From contig NC_134090.1 in NCBI RefSeq assembly GCF_000715075.1, positions 50,041,792 to 50,105,791 on the forward strand: DNA of 64,000 nt, read 5' to 3'. This DNA comes from Nicotiana tabacum (taxonomy: Eukaryota; Streptophyta; Magnoliopsida; Solanales; Solanaceae). Positions 1 through 11,599 of this stretch are shown piece by piece. The stretch's first letter is position 1. Every line of letters begins with the position of its first letter. A model generated the notes under the pieces. The model ran no database searches. It was not told the origin of the DNA and saw nothing but the letters and a program-made list of their open reading frames with translations. The position numbers and the translations under genes are program-made.

Positions 1-3000
1 TTATGTTATTTAGAACATCAAGAAGCGAGACATCACATCATCTCTAACTATTCTTTACTTTCTTAATTGGACCTCTTGATACCTAGAAACCATAGGCTGG
101 GATATACGCCACTGACGATGCCGCTATTATTCCTGGATACTAAACCCCCACTCTTCTAGCCTTCTATCCGAAGTATGGACTATTCCCGACTTTCTGCATC
201 TGAGTATCTCGTACGTTGTTTACCTTTGCCTTAAAATCTCGAATCATATATTCTATCTCTTTCATGACCTCTTTTCCACAAAGGAATAATAACTTGAAGT
301 TCAATTATAATACATGCACCTCTAGTACATACACAATCCGGTGGGAGCTTCGTACTAGCTTCTTATGAGGCCGGTACTTTTCTAATTGGCTTTATCGTAT
401 GGTCATTACAGAATATGGCTAATGTACTATCTCTCTTGTACATTTGATATTAACAGTGATTCTGCAATGTTCTCAATCACGATTTCTATAATTTTCTGAG
501 TCCAATAATCAGACTCCGGATTTACTTGGTCGATATAACTCTTAAGTTTCTTCTTCATTTTGATCAGCCTTCATGTAGGCTTAAGCTATCTTTCAATTTG
601 TGGCTCCTGATATTTAGTTATTACTTTTAGCATTTCATAGGCATTGAGTAATATCCATGATATAATCCTTTAATAATTCAATCATTTGTCTATGACCTAG
701 GCTCAATTCTTTTTTTTAACTTATACTGGAATCTTCTACGGTTGTATATGTTGCATGTATAAAACTCCCAATCCTTAAGTACGTTCATAACGTAACTAAC
801 TCTGGATCATGAATCAAATAATTCTTTTGCCTCTATCTCAACTTTCTTCAAATGTAAGCAATCACTTTTCCTGGTCATGTTGCCCCCTTCTTACGTGCAT
901 ACTTACCTTATCTTGGTGCCCATGCCTATTGGAATTCTATACAACTCATATGATCTTGAATATCACTTCTAATTTTACTTCCCGTTCATTAGCCACAGTA
1001 GGTGTCATTTTCTTACAAAGTGCATACAATGTTGTTGTGAGACTGTTGTTATAAGACCATTCCCTCCATAGGTCTCCCGGCTTAGGTTAAAGCCTTATTC
1101 CTTATTTCCTCAGCTAGTCTTTGATTTTAGTACTTAGGGAGAACCCTTGATTCTTGTAAAGCTGTGAGCTTATTACGGACCTTTTGATGTCCTTCCTTGC
1201 CTATAATTATCTGTAGTTGCTTACCTCCATGCCTTTGTGCTTATATGGTTGCTTCTGAACTGATATTTTGACTGTCTTCCTAGTGGATTTCTTTTTTATT
1301 TCAGTAACACTCTTATGGTACCTTTAACTACCCCAACTCCTATTTGAATATATCTCAAGTATTATAATGACATTACTGTGAGGCTGAATTCACTATATTG
1401 GGTTTTACTATGCTCATCTTGCACGATCTACTGATTTGTCTATCTTCTCTTGTCTAGCCATTAACTAATCTCTTCTTGAATCAACTACTAACTACTCATT
1501 GGCCCATTCTCATATCAATATTCCGCGTAATCTTCCTTGGGTTATTTCCTTTGTCTTAACTTACTTCTCCTACTATCTCTTTATATATCAATAACATCTC
1601 GGGTAGGAACCCTTACTTCCTTTCCTTGACGTTGTGTTTGCATAATGTTCTGGTAATGTAGCATATCTGTAGGCTTTGAATACGTGCAATCTCGTTCCTT
1701 TTTCATTTTTTAATTGCATTCTACCTTCATCATTCCATAATTACTAGAACCACTCCCCCCTTTAGGGGAATACTAAGATTTAGCGCTGCGATGATTTACT
1801 TATAGATGTTTTACCTCTTCATCTTTGGTGTCTTCTCACATCATTGATGACTCTTACTCGCCTTACGGTAATCCTTTTGTACCAACGATAACAACTTTTC
1901 CTTATTCGTGAGGGTGACACTTAGTATAACTGGCACATATAGTCCCTTAAGCTTAACTATGCGCACATTGCTTGCTTTAAGGAAGCGTCTTCCAGAATGT
2001 CCTTTCTCTGAAATCCTCATGAATGTTCTGTTGTTGTCCATTCTATTATCGTCGGAACGCAATCTCTGAATATCTCACGATTCCGACTATTATCAAATCA
2101 CATAGTCCCTAATTCATGTTTAGTTCTTGTTCACCAGTCCATACCGATTTCTATTACTCTGGGGTCTAACCTCCTTCTGGTACTCACGTTAGAGTCACGA
2201 ACTTATTTCTCCAAATGAGGATATGACTTTAGGACCTATACTCTTTTGTTGCCTCAAGGCCCGTCACCTCTCATATTTTCCTTCACTTGACTATAGACTC
2301 TATAATACTGTCATCTTTTTGATCTACCGTTATCATTCATGTATCACATCTTACTCATAATGCTTCATTAACTCTCTTCTTATTTCTCGCTACCATTCCT
2401 ATCTATCACTTTATTCTGAAAACTTCAACAAGATATTCTTTTGCTTTTAGCTCCCTTTTCTCTATCCACTGGCTCTTCGGGTTGCCTAGTATTATCTCTC
2501 TACTAAGGACGGGAGTCATACTAAGATAATATTTATCCTTTCCAGGCTTCCAGTGCCTATCTTTGTAGCACTCATATCTAGTTGTACTATTTTTAGAGTG
2601 CACCATCTAGGTGTCTCACAAGGAGATCCATTACCACGTTTGCACTGTCCTTTGGAAATGTCAACTAATTATACCAATCTATCCCCTATTTTGGGTTACT
2701 CTAACCCCAGGCGGATCCTGATAACCCGTCCTTCTCTTAAACTATATATGTTAGATCCCATAGGGCATAACTGAGAGCAATTTGGCCGATTGTACATACC
2801 TCTGCTACCATTGAAGGTAACTCAAAATTCTTATATCTCCCATCCTGAATGGTAAATAATGATACTCTTCATTAGCTGGGCACCTCGTACCCTTCTTCAC
2901 ATGGCTTCTTTTACTTGTTGAGACTTGTACTATATTCTGAATCTCTCATTGCCTTTCACCATAGGGGTGGATAGATATCCTTGCCTTAAGGCTCCTTATC

Positions 3001-3299
3001 AAGAGGCGAAGACGTTACATTTTCTCATCATAAGCATCATGAAAAATCGAGTTCCTTTGACTTAACTCTTCCATATCTATATTCAATCTCTTACCAACTA
3101 GAGGTATCACCATATTACGGATTAAATAGAAGCTAGGAGTTTGAAATATTATAAATGAGCTCTACCACACGATCTAGAGTAAGAAGAAAGAGTGACAGAC
3201 TTAAATGCCCTGTAGCCTTCTACTTATAAGTATGATGCACGACACACCCATAAATAAGACTCTACTAGATACGGCTTGTAGACTCCCTAGGAAAGAACT
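1..3299 (-). mobile_element. Interior of LTR element D2, non-coding (LARD-like)
   Basis: This stretch lies directly downstream, on the minus strand, of the primer-binding site at 3300-3311 and the LTR that starts at 3316, so it is the 5' part of the interior of an LTR retrotransposon whose other end is outside the window. The first 150 bases after the PBS resemble the leader of element A near 29600-29700. No gag, protease or RT motif is visible on either strand. The longest open frames are about 60-80 codons and look random. In the related element A, gag begins within about 200 bases of the PBS. I infer a large non-autonomous derivative that depends on proteins from a relative. It could instead be an autonomous element with unrelated sequence inserted ahead of gag. 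Confidence 0.55.
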
Positions 3300-3311
3300 G
3301 CTCTGATACCA
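3300..3311 (-). other. tRNA-Met primer-binding site of D2
   Basis: Read on the minus strand the bases are TGGTATCAGAGC, the exact complement expected for the 3' end of initiator methionine tRNA, the usual primer of many Ty3/gypsy elements. It is separated from the LTR end (TGTCA... on the plus strand at 3316) by four bases. This fixes the orientation of D2: the LTR to the right is the 5' LTR and the interior runs leftwards. Confidence 0.85.
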
Positions 3312-4747
3312 CTTTTGTCACGATCCAAACCTATGGGTCGTAACGGGCACCCGGTACCTTACTTAACCGAGTACCAGCATAATATATCTTTATTTTTGTA
3401 CTTCCATTGGCAAATGGGCCAAACGGGCCGTCATTGGCTAACCAACATAAACATATGGTAATACTCAATTTAGGACAACCCAACCTGCTATAAAAACTTA
3501 TATATGTGAAATACGGGCCTATAAGGCCAACTTGATCATTTGTAAACTCAAAACATAGGCCGGCAAGGTCATACAAGCATCCGAATATATGACATCTATC
3601 TACAAGCCTCTAAGAGTACATACTTATTATAAAGGTCGGGATAGGGCCCCGCCATACCAAACAATACGTGTCTAAATCGTACCGACCAAACAAGCAACTT
3701 CGGAGCAAATAAAGCACACCAACATCTTTTACTGTGTTGATAGCCTACTTGGAGGACTCTCGACCTGTCTATCGAGACCTGCAGGCATGAAACGTAGTGT
3801 CCCCAAGCAAAAAGGACGTCAGTATGAATAATTTACTGAGTATGTAAGGCACATAAATAAGTACATAACATACATGGAAGAAATATAGAGTAAATGACTA
3901 AGCCTGCAAGTCTGGATAACTTTATAAATCATGAAATAATTATAGTGTCATGCATATGCGTATCAATGTCATGTCGTGCATAGGTACATGTTTCATAACA
4001 TCATCAGGCCTCTCACGGCATCCCATCATATCATTTCGGTCACTGTGGGCAAAATCATTAACGTATACTAGCTGATCAGGTGGTGGTGCGCATATAACTA
4101 TAACGTCATAACCTTTTTCCATATCCCATATACATATAATATATGCGTATATAACGCCATCTGATCATGGGTCAATGTGCATGTATAAATGCATGAAATG
4201 CATATGAAATACGTTAATAAAATCTCTTGATACGTTATAAGACCATTATGCTTCTGATTAATATCATGAAATAAACTTTATCAACTTACGTATTCTTCTG
4301 AGAGCCATGAACATATGACAAAATAATAGGACACATGGGAATTCAAGAACATAGGGATCTCTAATACTTCTATGAATAGAGTCATTTATGGAAGTTGTGC
4401 ATTTGCTCGTTTTATTCGTGTCGTATAGATCATGCCAAAAGAAAAGACGGAATAGTCTTAACATACCTGAACCGATTCTCTTTTGCAAAAATACGTAACG
4501 GCGGATCGAAGTAGGGAAAAATTCGTATGATATTCTTGAGAAAGATTGTACCGGGATTTCTTTGAATTAGTATCTTTCTCTAGAACTGCTTTGTTTTTCA
4601 TCCTTGTCTGTTCCACCTCTTCGCGGCGATTTGACACGGATTTATGGTGCTTTCTCCTTACATATCTTGGTTTTGGCAAGGTCAAACCATCCTTATGAGA
4701 GAATCCTTTCTCATGACCGTGACTATTTAGTACAAGGGTTTAATAGA

Positions 4748-5125
4748 GAGTCCGGAACCAAAATGTGGTTCTTTTTGACTCAAAATATGGAAATAAGTGT
4801 TAAAAAAAGTTACCAAACTATATATAACGCCACAAAAAGTGGCCCTATACAGTAACGGTAACTGCACCGTTACTGTATAGCGCCACTTTTTGTGGCATTA
4901 TATTAATTAAAGCTGACACATCTTACATAGCGCCACTATTAATGGCGCTATACCCCTTATTACCTGACCCTACCAATAATTTTTGGGTTCAATAATTCAA
5001 AAGCTTATAAAGCCACTTTTTGTGGCGCTATATACAAAAAAAAAACCTTTCCGGCTAGCCATTTCCTATATAAACACCGTAGAATCGCATATCTTCATTC
5101 AAATTTTTTTTTTAAATATACCGAT
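4748..5125 (+). repeat. MULE1 left terminal inverted repeat with nested palindromes
   Basis: Matches the reverse complement of 8242-8617 with scattered differences. Inside it are three copies of the palindrome GCCACaaaaaGTGGC or its complement (4829-4843, 4882-4896, 5012-5026). Two long arms, 4821-4859 and 4866-4904, fold on each other around a 6-base loop. A TATA-like tatataaa at about 5067-5074 precedes the transposase start, so the end probably carries the promoter, as is known for other MULEs. Confidence 0.88.
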
Positions 5126-5219
5126 TGGTTTGTATTGTTGTTAAATTCTCCAGCATTTTTTCATTATATCTGAAGAACGTAGAATATGAGTATCATTATA
5201 TTGGGGAGGTGAGGTTGTG

Positions 5220-8115
5220 ATGGAGAATAACTCTGTGGGCTACAGTTTACCTGCTAAGTGTAATGTTAAATTGCCACTTTCAATGGAGTACAAAACATTG
5301 ATATCGTTGTTATGCAAAAAACTGAGTGTGAGAAAACGTTCAATGATACTCAAAGTAACCGGAAGATATCCGTATTCCGTTACGCCGCAAGGGGTTGCTT
5401 TTTTACTCATAGTTTAACATCGACGATGATGACACTTTGAGTGATTTCCTGAGGACTCCGGACGAATGCCGGGAATTTCTTGTAATCACAATGTTGGAGA
5501 TGTACGTGAAGGTCGAAGACGTTCCAAAAAATGAGGTTGTGCGTAGTAGAGATAACCCCCAGTCATCGGGTGGTTATTCTGGATCAGTTTTTGCCGGACA
5601 TGTTCCGGATGAAAGATTTTTTCTTGATTTAAATTTATAACCGTCGGCGAATGAGCAGCGAGAAAATAATTTATACCCTGCTTTCCATAATTCACAAGAA
5701 GAGTGGTAAACTTCAATTTTCATTTGTGTTAATTATGTATATTTTTGGTGTATTGAATTAATTTTAACGCTCATTTATTTAATAGGGGGTACCGTCCGTA
5801 TATGAATTTTACAAGTGGCCCATCCGGTAGTCATCACCTAACTGAAAACGTCCATCATGGAATGTCATCACATTACGACTTGTAAGTGAAATGATATAGC
5901 CATATGTAAAGCATTTATTAATTTAGTGGCTTATATTTTTGTTGAAATGTGCAGTGACAACGAACAAGTTGAACTACCCGTACTCACTCAATTGCCCGAA
6001 AATGACATATTACATCAGGATCTGGCAGATGCACAGAGTGAGGAAGAGAACAACGATTACGATAACAATGTCGATGAATCGGGAGACGAGACACCATTTG
6101 CTCCTGAGGATGGTGATGAAGAGGACCAGGAGGAAGGACCCGATTTGAAGAGAGCCCCCCATAGACGAAAAGTGTACGAGTTTGAAGTGTCGTTTCATTC
6201 AAGGGAGATTCCTTATATTGATAACTTGCCAGCCGTGCCGGATGTGGAAGCTCTCACAAGGGATTTTGATGAAATCCGGACAGCAATGTGGGATGAGTCT
6301 AGACCAACGGTGCTTGCAAAGGGGATGCTTTTTCCTGATAAAGCACGCGTAAACAGGGCTTGTAAAATGCACAATGTTAAAGAGTGTCGTGAGATGCAGG
6401 TATCGGAGTCAAGTCCGACGGTATACAAGGCTATTTGCCGCAGGTGGTTTTGGCTATGTAATTGGATGTTGCGTGCGTCGAAGAAGAAGACAGGTATGTG
6501 GAAAGTGGGTAAATACATTCCCACACACACATGCGAAATGGACACTTTCAACGGGAATCACTTCAACTTGGATATTGACTTGATATCTCTTGTACTTATT
6601 CCGCACATCGAAGCATCTATAAGGTATAAAATCAAAGAGTGCATTATAGCAGTTCACCAGGAACATGGCCACACAATTACTAAAAGAAAGGCATATCTTG
6701 GGCGCAAAAGAGCATTTGAAATAGTCTATGGTAATTGGGATAAGTCATTTGCGGATCTGCCTAGGTACATGGCTGCACTGCAGCACTTTAACCCCGGAAC
6801 AGTTGTTGAATGGAAGCTTGAGCGGAGTCCGGGTAAACCAGAATATATATTCAATTACATGTTCTGGGCGTTTAAGCCATCAATTGATGGTTTTCCGTAT
6901 TGTCGGCCCGTAATATCCATAGACGGAACTCATGTCTATGGAAAGTACGATATCAAGCTATTGACAGTCGTGGCAGTGGATGCTAATGGACAGATATTTC
7001 CTCTAGCCTTTGCTATTTGTGCCAATGAAAGCACAGAGACGTGGACAATGTTTTTGAACCACCTAAAAGAGCACGTTGTCAAACAGCGTTCAGGTATTTG
7101 TCTAATATCTGATTGGCACGGGGGTATATTAAGTTCTGTGGAGAACCTTCCTGCATGGCAAGAACCTTATGCATACCATCGTTACTATGTGAGGCACTTG
7201 AAGGCCAATTTCCAGAAGGCACATCCCAAAAAGGATCTACATGATTTGATGTGGATGGCAGCAACAGACCACCAACAGCATAAATTTCGGAGGCATATAG
7301 ATTCTATCAGGCAAGAAGACGAAGCAGCATATCGTTGGTTAATGTGACATGACCCTGAAAAGTGGACGTTCCATGCAGATGGTGGCAGACGCTGGGGAAT
7401 TCTTACTACAAACGTGTTAGAGTCCTTCAACAGGTTATTAAAGTCGGCAAGAGGATTGCCCGTCACAGTCATGGTGCGTATGTCGTTCAAGCAGATGGCG
7501 GAGAGGTTTGTGCAACGGTCTGCAGCTGCAACGGAATTGATGGAAAGGGGTGTTGAATTTATGCCAGCGCCTATGAAGAGATTAGAGAAATACAGATGGC
7601 GAGCACATTGGCATTCCTTTTTGCAATATGATAACGAACGAGGTATTTTTGAAGTTCGCACCGCTATCCATAATAATCGGGGTAATAATGTACATACTGT
7701 AAATGAATCTACAAGGTTGTGCTCATGTGGGAAATGGTCAATCTACCACATGCCTTGCTCACATGCCATCAAGTGTTTTCAACGTGTTGGTTATGCGGAG
7801 ACCAACTATATTGATCAACAATATAGTGTTTCCAAATACCTAAACACATATAGTAGTCAGTTGCAGCCAGTGGGTGCTGAGCATTACTAGCCCCCAGAAC
7901 CATTTAAAATGGTGTGTAACAAGTCCTATTTGCGTAAAAGACAAGTGCAGAAGAGAACGCGTATACGGAACCAAATGGATGTTAGTGATACCGTATATGC
8001 GCGCAAATGTGGTATATGCTCGCAAACAGGACACGACCGTAGAAAATGTCCTTTGGGTGGTAACAGTAATCAAGCTCAGGGCTGGTGTTCTTCTATTGTA
8101 CCCAACTACCCATGA
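5220..8115 (+). pseudogene. MULE1 transposase, three exons, broken
   Basis: Transposase of the Mutator-like type, which cuts and inserts the element by a DDE nuclease fold. Comparing this copy with MULE2 shows three exons: 5220-5705, 5786-5881 and 5955-8115, with GT..AG introns (TG|GTAAAC...ATAG and TT|GTAAGT...GCAG). Exon 1 is the N-terminal domain, exon 2 a short linker, and exon 3 begins with an acidic stretch. It continues with the MULE catalytic domain (SIDGTHVYGKYD near 6915-6950, then LISDWHGG near 7105, where relatives have Arg after SD). A SWIM zinc finger follows (CSCGKW...PCSH near 7720-7770), then a CX2CX4HX4C knuckle (CGICSQTGHDRRKC near 8010-8050). Damage: a 1-base insertion in a T run near 5400, TGA at 7345-7347 (a CGA-to-TGA type change) and TAG at 7888-7890. 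The protein cannot be made whole. Confidence 0.9.
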
Positions 8116-8241
8116 GTTCATGTTGTAATAATTAGTTTTTATGTATATGTTTGAAAGATTTATGAAATAAAATTTCCTTGTTTGTTAATTATGATTTGAA
8201 CTTTCCCATTTTACCTATTTAATTAATAATTTAATATAATT

Positions 8242-8617
8242 ATCGGTATATTTTTAAAAAAAATGAATGAAGATATGCGATTCTACGATGTTTATATAGG
8301 AAATGGCTAGCCGGAGTGATTTTTTTTTTGTATATAGCGCCACAAAAAGTGGCTTTATACGCTTTTGAATTATTGAACCCAGAAATTATTGGTGGGGTCA
8401 GGTAATAAGGGGTACATCGCCATTAATAGTGGCGCTATGTAAGATGTGTCAGCTTTAATTAATATAACGCCACAAAAAGTGGCGCTATACAGTAACGGTG
8501 CAGTTACCATTACAGTATAGCGCCACTTTTTGTGGCGTTATATATAGTTTGGTAACTTTTTTTAACACTTATTTCCGTATTTTGAGTCAAAAAGAACCAC
8601 ATTTTGGTTTCAGACTC
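8242..8617 (-). repeat. MULE1 right terminal inverted repeat
   Basis: Mirror copy of 4748-5125, including the palindromic GCCAC/GTGGC modules, the long hairpin (about 8460-8545) and a TATA-like element facing inward. The two ends differ at several per cent of positions by eye, so the insertion is not very recent. Confidence 0.88.
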
Positions 8618-9335
8618 TTTAATAGTTTGAGCAATATGATTAGGAAGATCTGATCCTTTGCTGTCACTTGGTTTTACATAGGGGGAGGAATGGTTTTCTC
8701 TTTGGACTTAATATATGGTGGAGGGAGAAAATTCTTACGTGTAAATAAGGTATTACCTTGTCCTATGACTCATTGTGTTTGATTTGCCCCTTTGGCTTGG
8801 CTTAGGCCATCTTGCACATTTAATTAAGAGTCACTCAGTGGCTCTTATATAGCTGCCACATAAGTGGGGGACAAATCTTATCTAGTAATTATCTACTCAA
8901 TTCTTTAATTAATATATTAATCTTTCATTAACCAATAATTACTCAATTACCCACATAATTTAGAATTATCTCAAATTATTTAAAATTCTACTCACTTTTA
9001 ACACACCTTATACACCTTACTATCATGGCCATATGGTACCTTGTATGGTACTAGTCCATAAATATCGGGTATTTTAGCTCGGGCCGTATTTTATCCCAAA
9101 ATGTCAATTTTCGACAAAAATTATTTTCTTCGATTCGCTCACCCCTTCACCTTCACGAACTAACTTATCACTTGTTTGAAATAGCATAATACTTATAATC
9201 CCAAAATAAATCTCATTGTCGAACTTACGTCGATTAACTTACGATGAAACTTCAACGTGCGAAATTGCGGGACGTAACATCTTATATCAATTTACTTATG
9301 GCATACTTCTACGTACGAAAACATGGGGTGTAACA

Positions 9336-9880
9336 TGAATAGTGCGCTCGGACTGTCCGTCCGTCTGAGGATGAAATGTTGTGCTCAACTCAACCTGCAT
9401 GCCCAACTCTCGTTGTACTGCCCTCTCGAAATGTGAGGTGAAATGAATACCTCGATCAGAAATAATAGACACGGGCACACCGTGAAGACGAGCGATCTTG
9501 CGGATATAAATCTCTGCCAATCGCTCTGAAGAATATGAAACTGCCACATGAATGAAATGCGCTGACTTGGTCAGTCTGTTCACAATGACCCAAACTATGT
9601 CAAACTTCCTCAGAGTCTGTGGGAATCCAACAACGAAATCCATAGTGATACGCTCCCAGTTCCACTCAGGAATCTCTATATTTTGAAGCAAATCACCGGG
9701 TCTCTGATGCTCGTACTTTACTTGCTGGAAATTGAGACACCGAGCTACGTATGCAACTATATCCTTCTTCATCATCCTCCACCAATAATGTTGCTGCAAA
9801 TCCTGATACATCTTGGCAGTGCCTAGATGAATAGAATACTGAGAACTGTGGGCCTCCTCTAGAATCAACTAACGAAGTCC
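9336..9880 (-). pseudogene. Element E integrase, truncated by D2
   Basis: Integrase joins element cDNA to host DNA. The open part runs from the zinc-binding HHCC region (EAHSSQYSIH...YWWRMMKKD...RCLNF, where the last Cys of the pair is Phe) into the DDE core (ITMDFVVGF, SIISDRG and HPQTDGQSERT). The frame then runs into the D2 LTR right after SERTIH, so the C-terminal domain and any chromodomain are lost here. The Cys-to-Phe change would damage zinc binding. Upstream on the minus strand, 9869-9900 still reads like the linker to the zinc domain but contains stops. Confidence 0.88.
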
Positions 9881-11599
9881 ATCAACATTAGGCATGCTAA
9901 GACGACCCTGCATTCTCAAAACTCCATCATTTCCAATAGTAACCTACTTGGAACCACTGTGTCGCACTATGTCTCTAAGGACAAGCAAATAAGGGTCGTC
10001 ATATTGTCGATCTCTGATGCGCTCAAACAAGGAAGACCGAGCAACTGTAAAAGCTAGAACACGATTGGGCTCAGAAACATCCAACCTCACAAACTGATTG
10101 GCCAAGGTCTGAACATCCAATGCAAACGGTCTCTCACTAACTGGATATACACAAGGCTGCCCATACTAGTTGACTTTCTACTCAAAGCATAAGTCACCAC
10201 ATTGGCCTTCCCGAGATGATACAAAATGGTGATATCATAGTCTTCAGTAGCTCTAACCACCTCTTATGCCTCAAATTGGGCTAATTTTGCTTGAACAAAT
10301 ACTGCAAGCTCCGATGATCCATGAACACTTCACATGACATGTCGTAAAGATAGTGCCTCCATATCTTTGGTGCATGAACAATGGTTGCCAGCTCTAGATC
10401 ATGAACAGGGTAATTCTTCTCGTGGATTTTCAGTTGCCGTGAAGCATATGCAATTACCTTGCCACCCTACATCAATACCGCACCAAGTCCAATACGAGAT
10501 GCATCACAATATACTATATAAGTCCCTAAAGCTGTGGGTAACACCAATACCGGCACCGTAGTCAAAGCAGTCTTGAGCTTCTGAAAGCTCGCCTCACACT
10601 CGCCTGACCATCTGAACAGGACACCCTTCTGGGTCAACTTGTCAACGGGGCTGCTATAGATGAAAACCCCTCCACAAACCGACGACAATAACCCGCTAAT
10701 CCCAAGAAACTTTGGATCTCTATACCTGATATGGGTCTAGGCCAGTTCTTGACTGCCTCAATCTTCTTAGGATCCACCTGAATACCCTCTACCGACACAA
10801 TGTACCCCAAGAAAGAAACTGAGCTCAACCAAAACTCGTATTTTGATAACTTAACATATAACTGGCCGTCTCTTAGAGTCCGAAGAACGATCCAAAGATG
10901 TTGCTCATGTTCCTCTCAGTTGCGGGAGTAGATCAAGATATCATCAATAAAAACAATAACAAAAGAATCTAAGTAGTGTTTGAACACCCGGTTTGCCAAA
11001 TCCATAAATACCGCTGGGGCATTTGTCAGCCCAAATGACATCACTAGAAACTCATAATGCCCATATCGAGTCCGAAAACCCATTTTAGGGACATCGGATG
11101 CCCTATCCTCAGCTGATGGCAGCCAGACCTCAAATCGATCTTTGAAAACACCTTGGCACCCTGAAGCTGATCAAATAAGTTATCAATCCTTGACAATGGA
11201 TACTTGTTCTTGATGTTGACCTTGTTCAATTGCCGATAATCTATGAACATCCTCATTAATCCATCCTTCGTCTTCACAAACAATATTGGCGCACCCCAGG
11301 GCGAGATACTCGGTCTAATGAAGCCCTTATCAAGCAAATCTTGCAACTGCTCCTTCAATTCTTTCAACTCTAGTGAGGACATACGGTATGGCAGAAAAAA
11401 AATAGGCTGAGTGCCCGGAGCCAAATCGAAACAGAAGTCAATATCTCTGTCGGAGGGCATCCCTAGCAGATATGCAAGAAACACCTTAGGAAACTCACAA
11501 ACAATGGGCATAGAATCCATAGAAGGAACACCTCCGCACCAGAATTGCGGACATAAGCCAAATAAGCTAAACACCCCTTCTCGACAATATGTCAAGCCT
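9881..11599 (-). pseudogene. Element E reverse transcriptase and RNase H, fragmented
   Basis: Read from right to left: an RT N-terminal part ([18 protein letters not shown], then IDYRQLNK and KIDLRSG) around 11090-11400, the RT active site FIDD near 10935-10965, which is still intact, the LGYIV...[10 protein letters not shown]...WPRP block (10740-10830), and RNase H (VYCDASRIGLGAVL near 10467-10530, then [10 protein letters not shown] near 10320). The linker to integrase (9881-10200) is degraded. Frameshifts around 10640, 10830 and 11080 split it into pieces. The reading frame is non-functional, but the domain order is the normal one for Ty3/gypsy. Confidence 0.87.

Larger units (their letters stand above)
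4748..8617 (+). mobile_element. MULE1, Mutator-like DNA transposon
   Basis: A 3.87-kb element with long inverted ends (about 377 bp each) and a central transposase pseudogene. Flanks are TTTAATAGA (4739-4747) and TTTAATAGT (8618-8626): a 9-bp target duplication with one mismatch, the length typical of Mutator-like elements. It sits inside the D2 LTR and is therefore younger than D2. Outermost bases are GAGTCYGRAACC on both ends. The transposase is broken, but a working relative could still act on the ends if transposase is supplied elsewhere. Confidence 0.9.
3316..9335 (-). mobile_element. 5' LTR of D2, split by MULE1
   Basis: On the plus strand the LTR begins TGTCACGATCC and ends GGGGTGTAACA. 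The same terminal blocks bound solo LTR D (23616-25890) and, in reverse, the LTRs of element A. After removing the MULE and one target duplication it is about 2.1 kb. The inner end touches the PBS at 3300-3311. The outer end abuts TGAAT at 9336-9340, which interrupts the integrase frame of element E just after the catalytic Glu block, so TGAAT is the expected 5-bp target duplication. The matching copy lies left of the window. The LTR shares part of its middle with element A (near 4500-4560) but not with solo LTR D. Confidence 0.85.

Noticed and set aside
809..4855. Several open frames of 60-83 codons on both strands
   Set aside because: No conserved motif, no overlap with similar frames in related elements except for LTR-derived ones (4264-4488), and length expected by chance in AT-rich DNA.
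4821..4904. A microRNA precursor
   Set aside because: The hairpin is part of a MULE terminal repeat and occurs in both ends; small RNAs, if any, would more likely be silencing siRNAs.
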